A stretch of 64,000 nucleotides of DNA, from NCBI GenBank assembly GCA_036346275.1, contig JAYEVK010000026.1:16571-80570 (forward strand), given 5' to 3'. Within the stretch, counting starts at the first letter, position 1; every line of letters begins with the position of its first letter. The position numbers and the translations under genes are program-made. Source of the DNA: Otatea glauca (lineage: Eukaryota > Streptophyta > Magnoliopsida > Poales > Poaceae). Shown here one piece after another: positions 23,701-34,999 of the stretch. The notes under the pieces are model-generated. The model was not told the DNA's origin and did not search any database. It was given only the letters and a program-made list of their open reading frames with translations.

Positions 23701-24678
23701 TGCTCATATGTGCTAAATTGAAAATTAAAAAATTTGACTCTTTTGTGCAAAATTGATCTCAACACTTTATATTCACGAGATTGCTTCCCATTGCACTTGG
23801 GATGAACTTGGAATATATTGTGTGTGACCAAGATCATTCTCTTAAGAGTTACTCTTGAGATGATCGAAAATGGCTTGAGTCAATCAACAAAAAAAATGCA
23901 AATATCAAACACATAAGTGGGTAAAGAATGCAAATAATGTCAAACATTTGCACCCCGCTATGTTTTTCGAAGTCTTAAAGAAAATTTGCATAAATTGAAA
24001 AATGGGCTCGAAGGACCTTATATGCACTTCAAAATTCCCCAAAGTGTTGAGTAGGTTAAACTCTAGGTTTTCCATTTGATCCTTAAGTGGTTTTGCTTCT
24101 AGTTTTGAAACTTTGCTAAGTTTTGCACTTGTCAAATCTTGTTAAAAAGATATATTTTCAAAACCTAGCTTATGAGCAAAATTTGTTATTTGCACTTGGA
24201 CATGTCTTAGTTTGGTCATAATCTGAGATTGATAAGCTTGGTGTCATATCTTGTCATTATGATCATTTGGATAATCTTCAAAGCTCCTTAGGTTGCATTT
24301 CATGCATACATAAAAAGGGGAGAAATTTTCTTTTGATGCCTATATTGCCAAAAGGGGGAGAAATCGTAGAAAAGGCATCATTAAAAATGTGAAAGCTTAT
24401 TTGGTTCTTATGATCTTTGTAAAATTTTGCTAATTCTTATGGATTATAATTACATAATCACATTTGGCGCTTATGATTGGATTTTAGAGCTTTTTGTGGA
24501 AAACTTGCTCTTTACTTGATTTAGCTCTAAAATATGTCTTACCAACTTGGTCATGTTCTCAGTCTATTCTCTCTGGACCATGTGTGTTTTTGCAATCAAA
24601 TTGCTTTCTTCTTATCTTACTCAAACTCAAATTTATGCCTTTTATAAGGTTTGTCAATATACTCATCAAGGGGGAGAT
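20777..24678 (+). other. Non-coding 3' region of Sirevirus-like element
   Basis: No pol domain is detectable in any frame. 20780-22320 is T-rich with loosely repeated words such as CATGATC, CATGTTGTTGTG, GTATTTCTT and TATGGATC(T)TGATG. 22740-24680 contains several purine runs of the AGGGGGAG type (22801 area, 22848, 23367, 24317, 24353, 24669). Multiple polypurine tracts near the 3' LTR are a known Sirevirus feature. Confidence 0.65.
24668..24678 (+). promoter_or_regulatory. Polypurine tract of Sirevirus-like element
   Basis: AAGGGGGAGAT directly precedes the right LTR start (TGAAGG at 24679). It would prime plus-strand DNA synthesis. Confidence 0.8.
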
Positions 24679-24771
24679 TGAAGGACCATGTGGAGGTCAA
24701 TCCTTGCTTGTGATGAGCATTTGACTTTATATGATCTAGGATAGCTTAGATTTGAGTTTGTATTTAAATGT

Positions 24772-25167
24772 GATCTTCATGTGTTGGCCGGACCAAATTT
24801 TTATGATCTTCTTGTGTAGGCCGGACCAAATTTTTGTGATCTTCATCTGTAGGCCGGACCAAATTTTTGTGATCTTCATGTGTAGGCCGGACCAAATTTT
24901 TATGATCTTCATGTGTAGACCGGACCAAATTTTTGTGATCTTCATGTGTAGGCCAGACCAAATTTTTGTGATCTTCATGTGTAGGCCGGACCAAATTTTT
25001 GTGATCTTCATGTGTAGGCCGGACCAAATTTTTGTGATCTTCATGTGTAGGCCGGACCAAATTTTTATGATCTTCATGTGTATAACGGACCAAATCGCGA
25101 TGGTTCTCATGTGTACTACGGACCAAATCGCGATGGTTCTCATGTGTACTACGGACCAATTTTTACT
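24772..25167 (+). repeat. 33 bp tandem array, 12 units (right LTR)
   Basis: Same unit and phase as 16123-16452, with exactly 12 units (396 bases). The last three units match the last three of the left array, so the two extra units lie in the GGCCGG-type part. Confidence 0.93.
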
Positions 25168-26015
25168 CGCGTGTAGTAATATGCATTTTTGAAAGTTTTC
25201 CCTTGCTCAAAAAATTATTTGGTCTACATGAAAGTTGTAGAGAATTTCAAGACGCATCTGTTTCATGTTGACAAGTTTTTCATTTGAGCAACATAAAAAA
25301 TCATATAAAATCAGGAAGGTTAACAGAGATTCTCACGTGTACTACGGACCAATTTTCCAGCGTGCAGTAATATGCATTTTTGAGGGTCTTCTCTTGCTCG
25401 AAAAATCATGTGTTCTACATGAAAGTTGTAGATAATTTCGAAACACAACTTTTTCATGTTGACAAGATTTTCAGCAGAACAACATATAAAATCATAACAA
25501 ATTGAGAAGATCCTGCTGTATTGAAAACAACTTGTCTGCATTTGGTTGAAATGTTTTGGTCCGTTTTTGGTTTTTCTTTTCTAACCCCAAATTGTAATCG
25601 AATTGTTGTGATGGGTTCATGGAGGAACCAAGAAGGGATTTCTTGTCTTTGTGAATGTAGGACTTCATTTGGTGGTCATGGTGAGGCGAAGGGAGGTGGA
25701 ACTAGGCATGGGATGGCCGGAGGTTCAAGTTGGCGGAAGTTCGCGGAAGATGGCGGAGATGAAGTCGGTGCAGTTCAAGAGACAAGAGATCAGTGGAGAA
25801 GCTAGCTTATCACTACTTGGATCAAGGAAAGGCTGAGCGTTGCAGTTTGGAAGATAAAGTAGTGGATAAGTATAGCTTGCTTTCAGGTGTACTAGAAAGT
25901 ACCTGAGTGTAGTTGAGAGTTGTTGAGAGTGGTTGTAAGGATCAAATCCTGGCTCTTGAAAGTTGGCTTAGGATTGAAGCAAGACATCCAAGGGTAGGAA
26001 TTGATCCTGTGTCAC

Positions 26016-26023
26016 TATAAATA
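26016..26023 (+). promoter_or_regulatory. TATA box of right Sirevirus LTR
   Basis: TATAAATA in GTCACTATAAATAGAGG, equivalent to 17308-17315. Confidence 0.7.
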
Positions 26024-26811
26024 GAGGGTAGGCAGCCTCCTCTTTCAAGGTTCCGAGGTTTTTTGCTCATTTGAGTTTTGCCCACTTTGTTGTGAGGCTT
26101 TGTAAACCTCCCTTCCGAAATGAAATATTCTTCATTTATATTCTAGTTTCATTTCCTTTACGCATTTACATTACGCACTTAAATTACATTATCTAAATTC
26201 GCATTTACTTGCAATTTACTTTACGTAATTTGGATTTGCCTCATCTCCTTCTACATGCTATTGAATCTTTGTTGAAATTCATGGTTGATGAACTCTTCTC
26301 TTGATTCGATGTTTTCAATCATTTAGGCAATCCTTACATTCTTGTTGCAAGTTGTAAATCTGTGTGTTCTTGAAGTGTGTAAAACGTGTGACTTGCGTTC
26401 TTTAGTTTTGATTTGCTTCAGTTCTTGTTGCAAAGAATGAGATATTGATTGGATGAATTTTCACTCGAGCATATCCAAATTCTCTAGGCAACCACGGTTC
26501 AAGTTCGCAAAGGCGATCTTTTGTTCCTTCATGATGAATTCTTAATTGATCGAGTTTTGGTGTTTACTCTTGTGCTATCTTGCTTCTTCGTGACGTGTGA
26601 GAAGGCATTCAAGTCTATCTTGATCATTAGAATCTCACGAGCAAGCCAAGATCACGATTGGCTTTTGAGTCGTGTTGTTTTCGAACACCGCTTGTGTTTT
26701 CTAGTCTTTGTTCTTTCAAGCGATTGAGTCTTTTGACTAGTATTTGTCCAAGAGGTGGGAAAATTTATTTTGGGACCATTCACCCCCTCTCGTCGCCATC
26801 TCGGTCTTTCA

Positions 26812-26816
26812 ATACT
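26812..26816. repeat. Target duplication ATACT (right, imperfect)
   Basis: Pairs with GTACT at 16025-16029. Sequence after it resumes the older LTR that was interrupted at 16029. Confidence 0.6.
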
Positions 26817-26837
26817 GATCAGGCCAAAACTGTCTTC

Positions 26838-27265
26838 ACCACCTGCCGGGCACCGCCGACTCGCCATCCCGATGTGCCGTTGTTCTTCCTGGCAAGAACA
26901 TAGGGTGAGATAAGGTGCAGGTCGGCAGCAATCAAGGCAAATAGCGAGCTCCGGAGGCTGTGAACGCGATAAGGTGGTGGTTAATAGTGCGAAGACTGAC
27001 GGAGAAGACTAGATTGCAGCAGCGTTGAGGCTCCCGGCGAGAGAGGAAGAGCAAGGGATGGTGACTCCTGCGACAAGACAGCAAAGGGAAACTCTCATCA
27101 CGTGTCCCGAACATGGCGATCCCTTTTTCGAGGTCGACGGTGGTGGTGGAGGCCGTGAAGATCTTTGGCGATGGCAACGGCGCCCATGGCGTAGAGAGGT
27201 AATGCTCGATGATAAGGATGAAGAAAGGTCCAACGGCCGACTATGGAAGCCGCGCAAATTTCACT
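26838..27265. repeat. Dispersed repeat, copy 2
   Basis: Homologous in the same orientation to 5590-6065 (anchors listed there) and less GC-rich. Its left part is cut by the copia-like LTR end. The short ORFs in it differ from those of copy 1, so coding is not conserved. Confidence 0.65.
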
Positions 27266-27363
27266 TACCGACCGACAAATCCATGTCCCAAGGTACGCCT
27301 TGACACTGAGTCCGTAGACACTGTCTCCTACTAGCCATGATGATATTATTATAATGGCCTTGG

Positions 27364-28022
27364 TGTTTTTACACCAAAATTTGACAAGACTAATCAAAAT
27401 CGGTCATAAAGTCAAAGATACGGAAGTTGACGGATAAAGTTAGAAAGGTTTGGAGATATTTCTGTAACGACAAGATCTTTTAGGAAATAACTGTCCAAAA
27501 ATAACCGATATGGATATGGACTTGAAGCGTATTGTAACAGGACACGATCGGCCGAGGGTATAAAAGAAGGGCCAAAGCGAACTGCAAGAATACACATCAA
27601 CACAATACAATCAACCAGCTTTTACTTTCTTCTTTCCTGTCAACTAGGAGTAGCTTTTGTAATTTAGTCTCTGTAATCGATCTTGATCAATAAAGTTGCG
27701 CATCGCCGATTGTTGATCTTCGTCAATTACACCCCCGGTTTGATTTGTTCTGATTTTGTTGCGCACCGCCTTCTTCAGAATCGATCTACCTTTATCTTTT
27801 GATTAGCCTTAATCGGCTGATTAGATTTACCTTGTTACCTCGATCTTGATCGGCTTCAAGCTGATTAAGTCTAAGCCGATTGATCTTTACGATCGGCTTT
27901 TGAGTGAATTTCATATTTTTTTTACGTTGTCGGTTACAGGTCAAATCGACTGGCACGCTCTTGAACTAGGTGTTCGTCTGGTATGCTACTGTCAGAAACC
28001 CTACTTCAAGTTTTTGATGTCA
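27364..28022 (+). repeat. Left LTR of Tat-like element
   Basis: 659 bp, starting TGTTTTTACACCAAAATTTG and ending near GATGTCA. Collinear with 38226-38883. It holds a TATA box at 27559, then several GATCGGCT/AGCCGATT words in the downstream half. The last ~80 bases differ most between the two copies. Confidence 0.85.
27559..27565 (+). promoter_or_regulatory. TATA box of left Tat LTR
   Basis: TATAAAA in GAGGGTATAAAAGAAGGG; the same site is at 38421-38427 in the right LTR. Confidence 0.7.
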
Positions 28023-28031
28023 ACACACTCT

Positions 28032-28048
28032 TGGCACGCCCGGTGGGA
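28032..28048 (+). promoter_or_regulatory. Primer-binding site of Tat-like element
   Basis: TGGCACGCCCGGTGGGA follows the LTR closely and begins with the TGG typical of primer sites. The tRNA used was not determined. Confidence 0.55.
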
Positions 28049-28050
28049 CA

Positions 28051-30677
28051 ATGTCTTCATCAGGAAAGTCGATTCCACCATCAGATCTAAACGCAGAAGC
28101 CATAATCGTCCCAACAATGGACGATTTGACCGCGGAACAACGTCAGGAAATTGAGGCTCGGAAGGCTGCGCTAGAAGAGATGATGCTAAGCTGTTATCAA
28201 AAAACCAGACGTGGCGTCACTCAAAGATCCGCCCTGCCGACGGTCAACGCCCTGGGAGATGCGGGTGTAACAGAACAGGTAAGCCGATATCTGCCTGCTC
28301 AAGCTGAATTATCGGTTATGATTAATCAGTCTCTCGTGACAACCCTTAAGCCGATGATAGCGAATAGCGTCAAATCTATAGCCCAGGAGTTAGCCTCGTT
28401 AGGAAGTCTGCTTGACCCATTGCAAACTCTGCCCAATTACCCTGTTTTTTCAGTAGCACAAAACACGAAGAGCACAATGGCCGATCCTAAATCATCGGCT
28501 GTAACTTCACCTCCCACCATGATGCCCACACAACCCACGATCATATTGCCTAGGGACCCTCGGTCAAATGGAGTAAGTCATTATCACTCCTACACCGACG
28601 CTGCTAATTTAGACGCATCGACCAATTTGCCGCCGTCGGCTCCGTTCTATGCTTTTTCCCAATCGGTTTCACAGCCGATTGGCTCCGAAAGATTCCCACA
28701 AGAGCCTACCCTGCTTAGGAACCTAGGTCCACACAGGGTAATAACATACTCAGAACCGTTTGTCCCGGTGCCGGAACCTCAAGTCAGACGTAATCGGCAC
28801 GAGCAGTATGATCGCGCATCGGCAGGACAGCGTAATTGGCAACCCGAGCTCGCACTCGGGGGGCAGAACGCCGATTATGATAGATATTATCAAGGGCCTG
28901 CTATGGCCGATAATGCTAATTGGGCCGATCAGATCTCTGCCGTTTTGAGGGACCAATTCGGCATACAACCAAAAGCGAAGGTTATCGGCTATAGAAAGCC
29001 GTATCCTGATTACATAGATCGCATGCCCTACCCTCATAATTTGAGTTCGGACTTGCCAAATTCTGCGGGGATGATTCTATCACCACACGGAACACGTTGG
29101 GCGCTTTATCGCGCAATGCGTGAAGCGGCCCGATCGACGGACTTAAATTAGACTATTCCGTTGTCTCCGTGCAGGCTGCATTTACTTGGTTCACTTGCTT
29201 GCCTCCGAATTCGGTCCATTTATGGAGCGATTTGGAAAGCCGATTTCATGAATACTTCTTTTGGCGGTTTGGAGCTCGTGGATTTGGATCTAAGTTACAT
29301 GACGCCAAGAAATTGGGGAATCGGTAATGGATTACGTCAAGAGATTTAGAGAAATTAGGAATCGGTGTTTTAGCGTCACATTGCACGACAACCAACTTGC
29401 GATTTAGCATTTCAAGGTTTGATTCCGCGCTTAGGAGAAATTCGGAGGACAAGAATTCACCGACCTTAGCCATTTATTGCATCGCGTATCGGCTCAAGAA
29501 AACCGATTCACCGATAATAAAGTGTTCAAAGACAGATTTAAAAATAGCAATAACAAAGAAAGGACAAGGCTAAGGTCAATATGGTTGATATTGTCCAAGT
29601 GACTCATCGGAAGGCGAGGAAGTAGAAATAAACATAGCCGAATGGGTAAAGGATCCAAAAGTCCTTAGTGCATTCTTGGCTTAAGCCGACTAGGAACAAA
29701 TCGGAGGTTAAGTACTCTTTCGATGTTTCTAAGTGCGATCGTATTTTGATTTATACGCAAGAAAAGATAATACGATTGCGGAGGGGCATGTGATACCGTC
29801 GCCCGATGAGATCAACAAGCGCAGGTATTGCAAGTGGCATCATTCTTATTCGTATAACACTAATGACTGCAATATTTTCCGTCAACAGATCCTATCTGCT
29901 ATTGAGGATGGTCGGTTGAAGTTTGCTGATGAGCCGACCATGCAAGTTGATGTTGATCCGTTTCCCATCAACATGGTACAGTGTTCGGCTAAAGGAAAAG
30001 AGCCGATGCATGACGAGCAGAAAAGGGATCGACAAGTCAACATCCAATCAAGCTCGAACGGTGATCAAACACTGAAGATTACAATCGGCTCTTTACAAAT
30101 AGAAGCCGATCGTGAAGGAAAAAATTCAAGAACCATCAAACCCAAGGGGAATCCTCAGGTAGGTAAATGGTACAAAGTAGAAAAATCTCCATTAAGGCAG
30201 CCGGCGAAAAGGTCAGGACCAACATTTCTACAATTAATGGAGAAATACGAGAGGATGAATAGCCGACCACGGTATAAGGCTCGCTGGTCGGATAACTTGT
30301 ACGCACCGAGAATGTGGAGAGGGCACATAGAAGGTGTCCCTTTGGCGATTTCTTTGGGAAAGAGGAGTAGCGTTGCCATCACCATACACCGCCGATGGAG
30401 CATTATCCTCAAGAGGATTGGCCAAGGCAATCGGCTAGAGATAAGCTATTTGGGCCAATTCGAGAGCAAGCGTGGAAATTCTGAAGGCACATTCATGAGA
30501 GAATATCTAAACCGGATCAAGAACCGAACCAACTCAAGATACACGAGCCCAATTCTAATCAAGAAGATTTGGTGGTCAAACACGAAGCCGATGGAACCTA
30601 AACCCGGTGGTGTCCATCCGGTCTTAGCCGATCACAACGACGACGGCCGAGAGGCTAAGGGCGCAAGAGATCCGTGA
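28051..30677 (+). pseudogene. Tat-lineage gag, frame-disrupted
   Basis: The first frame (28051-29151) starts MSSSGKSIPPSDLN, encodes a Pro/Ser-rich N-terminal part and reaches FGIQPKAKVIGYRKPYPDYI, a conserved lead-in to the capsid domain. A frame break near 29040 follows. 29160-29480 in other frames carries retrotransposon-gag-like blocks (CLPPNSVH, YVKRFREI, FSVTLHDNQLA, LAHLLHRVSAQENRF). The frame at 29733-30677 gives CKWHHSYSYNTNDCNIFRQQ, a Cys/His motif near the gag C-terminus of this lineage. At least four frame breaks separate the parts. The full-length frame, where readable, would be about 850 residues. Confidence 0.75.
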
Positions 30678-30794
30678 AGGCGATGCGAGAAACAAAGAGG
30701 CAAGCGTTTAATGAACTTCGTCCGATCAAATCGTCAAGAAAGGATGAGAGAAAGCGGGCAAGAAGATTTTGAATCGGTGATGACTTGATTCTCC

Positions 30795-31420
30795 GTGGTT
30801 CGGACGACACCTCCTATGGATATCAACATGGTGTTCACATTGCCGACCGAGTTCAAAGTCAGAACTGAATCGGCCAAAGATGTGGTTGCTCAGTTGTGCT
30901 CTGGCGTTCAGAGCGCCATCTTTGAGAAACCCAGGGATGATCATCGGCATATGAAACCATTGTATCTAAAAGGATATATAAATGGGAAGCCGATATCAAG
31001 GATGCTGGTAGACGGAGGAGCCACGGTGAACCTGATGCCGTACACGACATGCAAGAAATCGGGTAAGTCTGATGAAGACTTAATGAAAACTAACATGGTT
31101 CTAAATGACTTCACAGGCGACCCTACAGAGGCAAAGGGTGTCATGGTCACAGAACTGACTATCGGTAGCAAGACTTTGCCGCGGCGTTTTTGTGTCGGCG
31201 CCAAAGGAAACTACGAGTGTCTTTGCTCGGTCGGGATTGGATTCATGCCAACTGTTGTATCCCATCGACCATGCATCGAGCGCTTGTTCAGTGGAACGGA
31301 GAGGAAGTCGAGGTCGTCACCGCCGACACATCTGCTCATATCGCCATGGCTAACTCGACATAAGCGGCAACACGAAGAAGCCGGGCCGCATATCGGGCAA
31401 GGCGCTGGACGATTGTGATT
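30795..31420 (+). pseudogene. Tat-like aspartic protease region
   Basis: The frame from 30795 contains LVDGGATVNLMPY with the catalytic Asp at 31011-31013. DGGA replaces the more usual DSGA, as is common in Tat elements. Downstream the frame reads MVTELTIGSKTLPRRF, typical of the second strand pair of the fold. The protease would process the gag-pol polyprotein. The frame drifts after about 31220. Confidence 0.75.
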
Positions 31421-31501
31421 TCATATCGTAAGCAAATCGGGGCTCATGCCGATTAGTGTCAAGCCAGGCACTTTTGATCGGGCAAACGAAGTGTTACGCC
31501 G

Positions 31502-32480
31502 ATGGGGACAAGAAAAGCACTAAAGGAGTTACAGGATAAAATGCAAAGCTATCGGCAAACAACGGATAGCTACAAAGCCATAGAAGACTTTGAAGAAATT
31601 GAAAAGTTAGGTCAAGGTTTTACATCCACCGATTTGCTTGAAGAAGTAGATATAGGTAGCGGTGATAGAAAAAGATCAACTTTTATTAGTGCAAGTTTAG
31701 ATGTAACGTACAAAGAAAAACTGATAAAAATCCTTAGAAATTATAAGGATTGTTTTGCTTGGGAATATCATGAGATGCCCGGATTAAGCCGTCAGCTGGT
31801 GGAACATCGGCTACCTATAAAATCGGGCTATCGGCCGTTTAAACAGTATCCTAGGCGTTTCAATCCGGCCTTGTACCAAATTATAAAAGAAGAGATAGAA
31901 CGGTTGTTGGAAGCAAAATTTATCAGGCCTTGCCGATATGCGGAGTGGGTTTCCAACATTGTTCCTGTTATGAAGAAAAATGGAAAGCTTCGAGTATGCG
32001 TCGACTTTAGAGATTTGAACAAGGCGACGCTAAAAGATGAATATCCGATGCCAATAGCCGATATGCTCATCGATGCTGCGTCAGGGAACAAGATCATAAG
32101 TTTTCTAGATGGTAATACGGGTATAACCGGATATTCATGGCGAAGCCGATATACGAAGACTGACTTTCGGATGTCACGGTGCAATAGGATTGTTCGAGTG
32201 GGCGGTGATGACTTTCGGCTTGAAGAATCTTTGGAGCAACATATCGTGAGCAATGAATTTGATCTTTCATGACTTAATCGGCCACATTGTCGAAATTTAT
32301 ATTGATGACGTAGTAGTAAAATCTGCGGAAGATTTGCAAAGACTTGGCCGATTTAGAAAGAGTTTTTAAGAATATAAGATCGCACGGCCTAAAGATGAAT
32401 CCTTTCAAGTGCGCGTTGGCGTGTCGGTTGGGCGATGCTGGGCTTCATGGTGCATGAAAGGGAATTGAAGTCGATCAAAC
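31502..32480 (+). pseudogene. Tat-like reverse transcriptase
   Basis: Reverse transcriptase copies element RNA to DNA. The frame at 31502-32272 shows HRLPIKSGYRPFKQYPRRF, then EIERLLEAKFIRP, WVSNIVPVMKKNGKLRVCVD and FRDLNKATLKDEYPMP. At about 32110 it becomes garbled by several small changes, which coincide with CTG/CAG-like sites. The catalytic YIDD is at 32298-32309 in another frame. Residual thumb-like sequence (LRRFISN) lies near 32560. Confidence 0.8.
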
Positions 32481-32652
32481 GAGGGTCGAGCTATAGCCAA
32501 TACCAAACCACCGACATGCAAGAATGAATTACAAAAGTTGATCGACAAAATTAACTATCTCCGTCGGTTCATCTCAAACTCTCTGGAAGGATTCGTGCTT
32601 TTACTCCATTGCTAAAATTAAAGGACAATGAATAATTTATGGGGAGCCAATC

Positions 32653-33570
32653 GTGAAGGCTTTCGATGAAATTAAAAGGTATTTGTCCAACCCTCCAGCT
32701 TTGGTCGCCTCAAAAGGGGTTCCTTTCAGACTATATGTCTCGCCTGAAGAAGATACTATTGGAGCTGTTTTGGCACAAGAGGTGCATGGTAAAGAAAGGG
32801 TTATCTTTTATTTAAGCCGACGGTTGCTAGACGCATAAATCAGGTACCCTTTTATCGAGAAATTATGTTTATCTTTGTACTTCTTGTTCACAAAGTTAAG
32901 CCATTACATATTAGCATCGGCTTGCAAAGTGATCTGCAAAACCGATGTTATAAAATATATATTGTCAGCTCCTATTCTACGAGGTCGACTTGGCAAATGG
33001 GCTTATGCCTTGGTCGAGTTCGACTTATCATATGAATCGGCCAAAGCAGTCAAAGGACAAGTCCTAGCCGATTTTATAACAGGACATAACACAGCGGCAA
33101 ACTTAGTCTCAATCGCACCATGGCAGCTGTTCTTTGACGGATCAGTATGCAGGGAAGGTGATGGTATCGGTATTGTACTCACCACACCCAAAGGGCATAA
33201 CTTCGAATTTGCATTCCGGCTAAATAGCCGATGTTCAAACAACCAGGCCGAGTACGAAGCATTGCTCAAAGGCTTGCAATTGTTGGAAAATATTGGGGTC
33301 AGTGCTGTTGAGGCATATGGTGACTCACTGTTGGTTGTACAGCAAGTGAAGGGAGAGTACCTATGTCGAGATGGAGTGTTACTGAAGTATTTAGAACAAT
33401 GTTTAGAAATCATCGGTTCTTTTACATCGTTTTCTATCGGTCATGTTCCTCGTGAATTGAACGATAGAGCTAATGCTTTAGTCCAACAAGCATCAGGATA
33501 TAAAGATTTTGGCCAAAGTCAGGAGACCGAACTGATAGACAAGGCAGTTATGTGCACGAATATCGTCGAT
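32653..33570 (+). pseudogene. Tat-like RNase H plus archaeal-type RNase H
   Basis: 32653-32838 encodes the retroviral-type RNase H start (PFRLYVSPEEDTIGAVLAQE). 32875-33573 continues through connecting sequence into a second RNase H: WQLFFDGSVCREGDGIGIVL with the first catalytic Asp at 33136-33138, NQAEYEALLKGL with Glu, YGDSLLVVQQVKGEY with Asp, and VPRELNDRANAL near the end. The YEAL..GL and RELN..AD-like pattern is the archaeal/plant type of RNase H known as an extra domain in Tat elements. The final Asp of AD is replaced by AN here. It would remove RNA from RNA-DNA hybrids. Confidence 0.82.
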
Positions 33571-33574
33571 TGAG

Positions 33575-34810
33575 AACGCAAATTAAAGATTATCTAATCG
33601 ATCCATCCAAGCCGATTTGAACGAAAGATACGGCAAGAAGCGTTGAAATACGTTGTTATGAACGATATACTATATTATCGAACTATGGAAGGTTTGTTGT
33701 TAAGATGTCTTGGCATCAAGAAGCGCGGTAGCGATGGGTGAAGTACACGAAGGCATTTGTGGTTCTCATCAATCGCGCATAAGATGAAATGGATGCTCAG
33801 ACGGACAGTTATTTTTGGCCGATCTTTGGAAGATTGTTTCAAGTATTATAAAGGATGTCGACATGTCGAAGTTTGGCAACATACAACTAGCACCGACATC
33901 GGTTTTACATCCAATTATCAAACCTTGGCCGCTTAGGGTTGGGAATAGATATAATCGGCCAAATATTTCTGCTTGAGTAAAGGCCACAAGTTTATTACGC
34001 CGCAACCGATTATTTCTCAAAGTGGGTCGAGGTTGTACCACTTAAAAAGGTGACCAGTGTTGAGGCAATTGGTTTTGTGAATGAACATATCGTCCATCGG
34101 TTTGGAATACCACAAACAATCACGACCGATCAAGGTACGGTATTCATGTCTAACGAATTTGAGTGCGACGAGTTTAGGGATCAAATTGTTAAATTCTTCC
34201 CCACACTACGCTCAGGCTAACGGACAAGCCGAGTCGTCCAATAAAACGCTAATCAAACTGATCAAGAGAAAAATTGATGAGAAGCCAAGGAATTGGCACT
34301 CAACTCTATCGGAGTCGCTTTGGGCGTATCGGCTATCCTATCATGGAGCGACGAAGCTTTCACCTTACCAATTGGTGTATGGACAAGAGACCGTTCTACC
34401 CGTAGAAATCAACATTGAATCGTCTGAATAGCCGTGCAAAATGGTTTGTCGGGTCAAGAATATAACGATTTAATGATCGACAATTTAGACGAGCTAAGCG
34501 AATTACGCTTGTCCACGCTGATCGGCTTAAGAAGAATAAAATCGTGGTTGCAAGGGCATATAATAAAAGGTCATGCCTAAGTCGCTCGATCAAGCCGATT
34601 TGGTATGGAAAACGATATTGCCTGTTGGTTGAAAGATAACCGATTTGGGAAATGGTCACCTACGTGGGAAGGGCCATACAAAGTTAATCGGCTAGTCGGC
34701 GGAAACTCATACTTACTGGAGACGTTAGAGGGGTATGTCTTGCCTAAAGCAATTAATGGGAAATATTTGAAGAAATACTATCCTAGCGTTTGGATTGGAG
34801 CCTAGCCGAC
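33575..34810 (+). pseudogene. Tat-like integrase, frame-disrupted
   Basis: Integrase inserts the cDNA into the genome. 33575-34080 holds the remains of the zinc-binding and early core parts in several frames. 34075-34200 gives VNEHIVHRFGIP then ITTDQGTVF, the region around the second catalytic Asp. 34081-34431 gives HYAQANGQAESSNKTLI, with the catalytic Glu in QAES, and WAYRLSYHGATKLSPYQLVYG. The C-terminal part at 34605-34805 gives GKWSPTWEGPYKVNRLVGG and ends KYLKKYYPSVW. There is no chromodomain, as expected for Tat. Confidence 0.78.
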
Positions 34811-34999
34811 TAAGGAGCACGATCAAAGCCAAGATTAACACGGTGCTGTTAATCGGCTAAAAGATTGCAGATTCAAAAAACGCAACATGTAAAATAAAAT
34901 CGGTTAAACAGCCGATTATAAACATGACAAGTTACAAGCATCCAGGACAAGTGTTTTCAAAACAACCATCGAAGTTTACAAATCAGAAGTTTAATACTG

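Larger units (their letters stand above)
16030..26811 (+). mobile_element. Gag-only Sirevirus-like Ty1/copia element
   Basis: The element is 10.8 kb with LTRs at 16030-18118 and 24679-26811, TG...CA ends and near-matching target duplications. An initiator-tRNA primer site follows the left LTR, and a GGGGGAG polypurine tract abuts the right LTR. The internal region has a gag of the Sirevirus (Maximus/Opie) type but no protease, integrase, reverse transcriptase or RNase H. The gag frame reaches a natural end near 20776, and 3.9 kb of non-coding DNA follows. This resembles the non-autonomous 'terminal repeat with GAG' class. Mobilisation would need enzymes from an autonomous relative. Confidence 0.85.
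24679..26811 (+). repeat. Right LTR of Sirevirus-like element
   Basis: 2133 bp, collinear with the left LTR. It is longer mainly because its 33 bp array has two more units. Elsewhere it is marked by small losses at CCGG, CAG and CTG: around 25731-25760, GGCCGG and TCGCCGG of the left copy read GGCGG and TCGCGG. Near 26680-26725, CTGAACACTGC reads TCGAACACCGC and GCAGTATTGAG reads GCGATTGAG. Confidence 0.88.

Noticed and set aside
24772..25167. CRISPR-like array
   Set aside because: Units are directly adjacent with no unique spacers, lie inside a plant LTR, and no cas genes are present.
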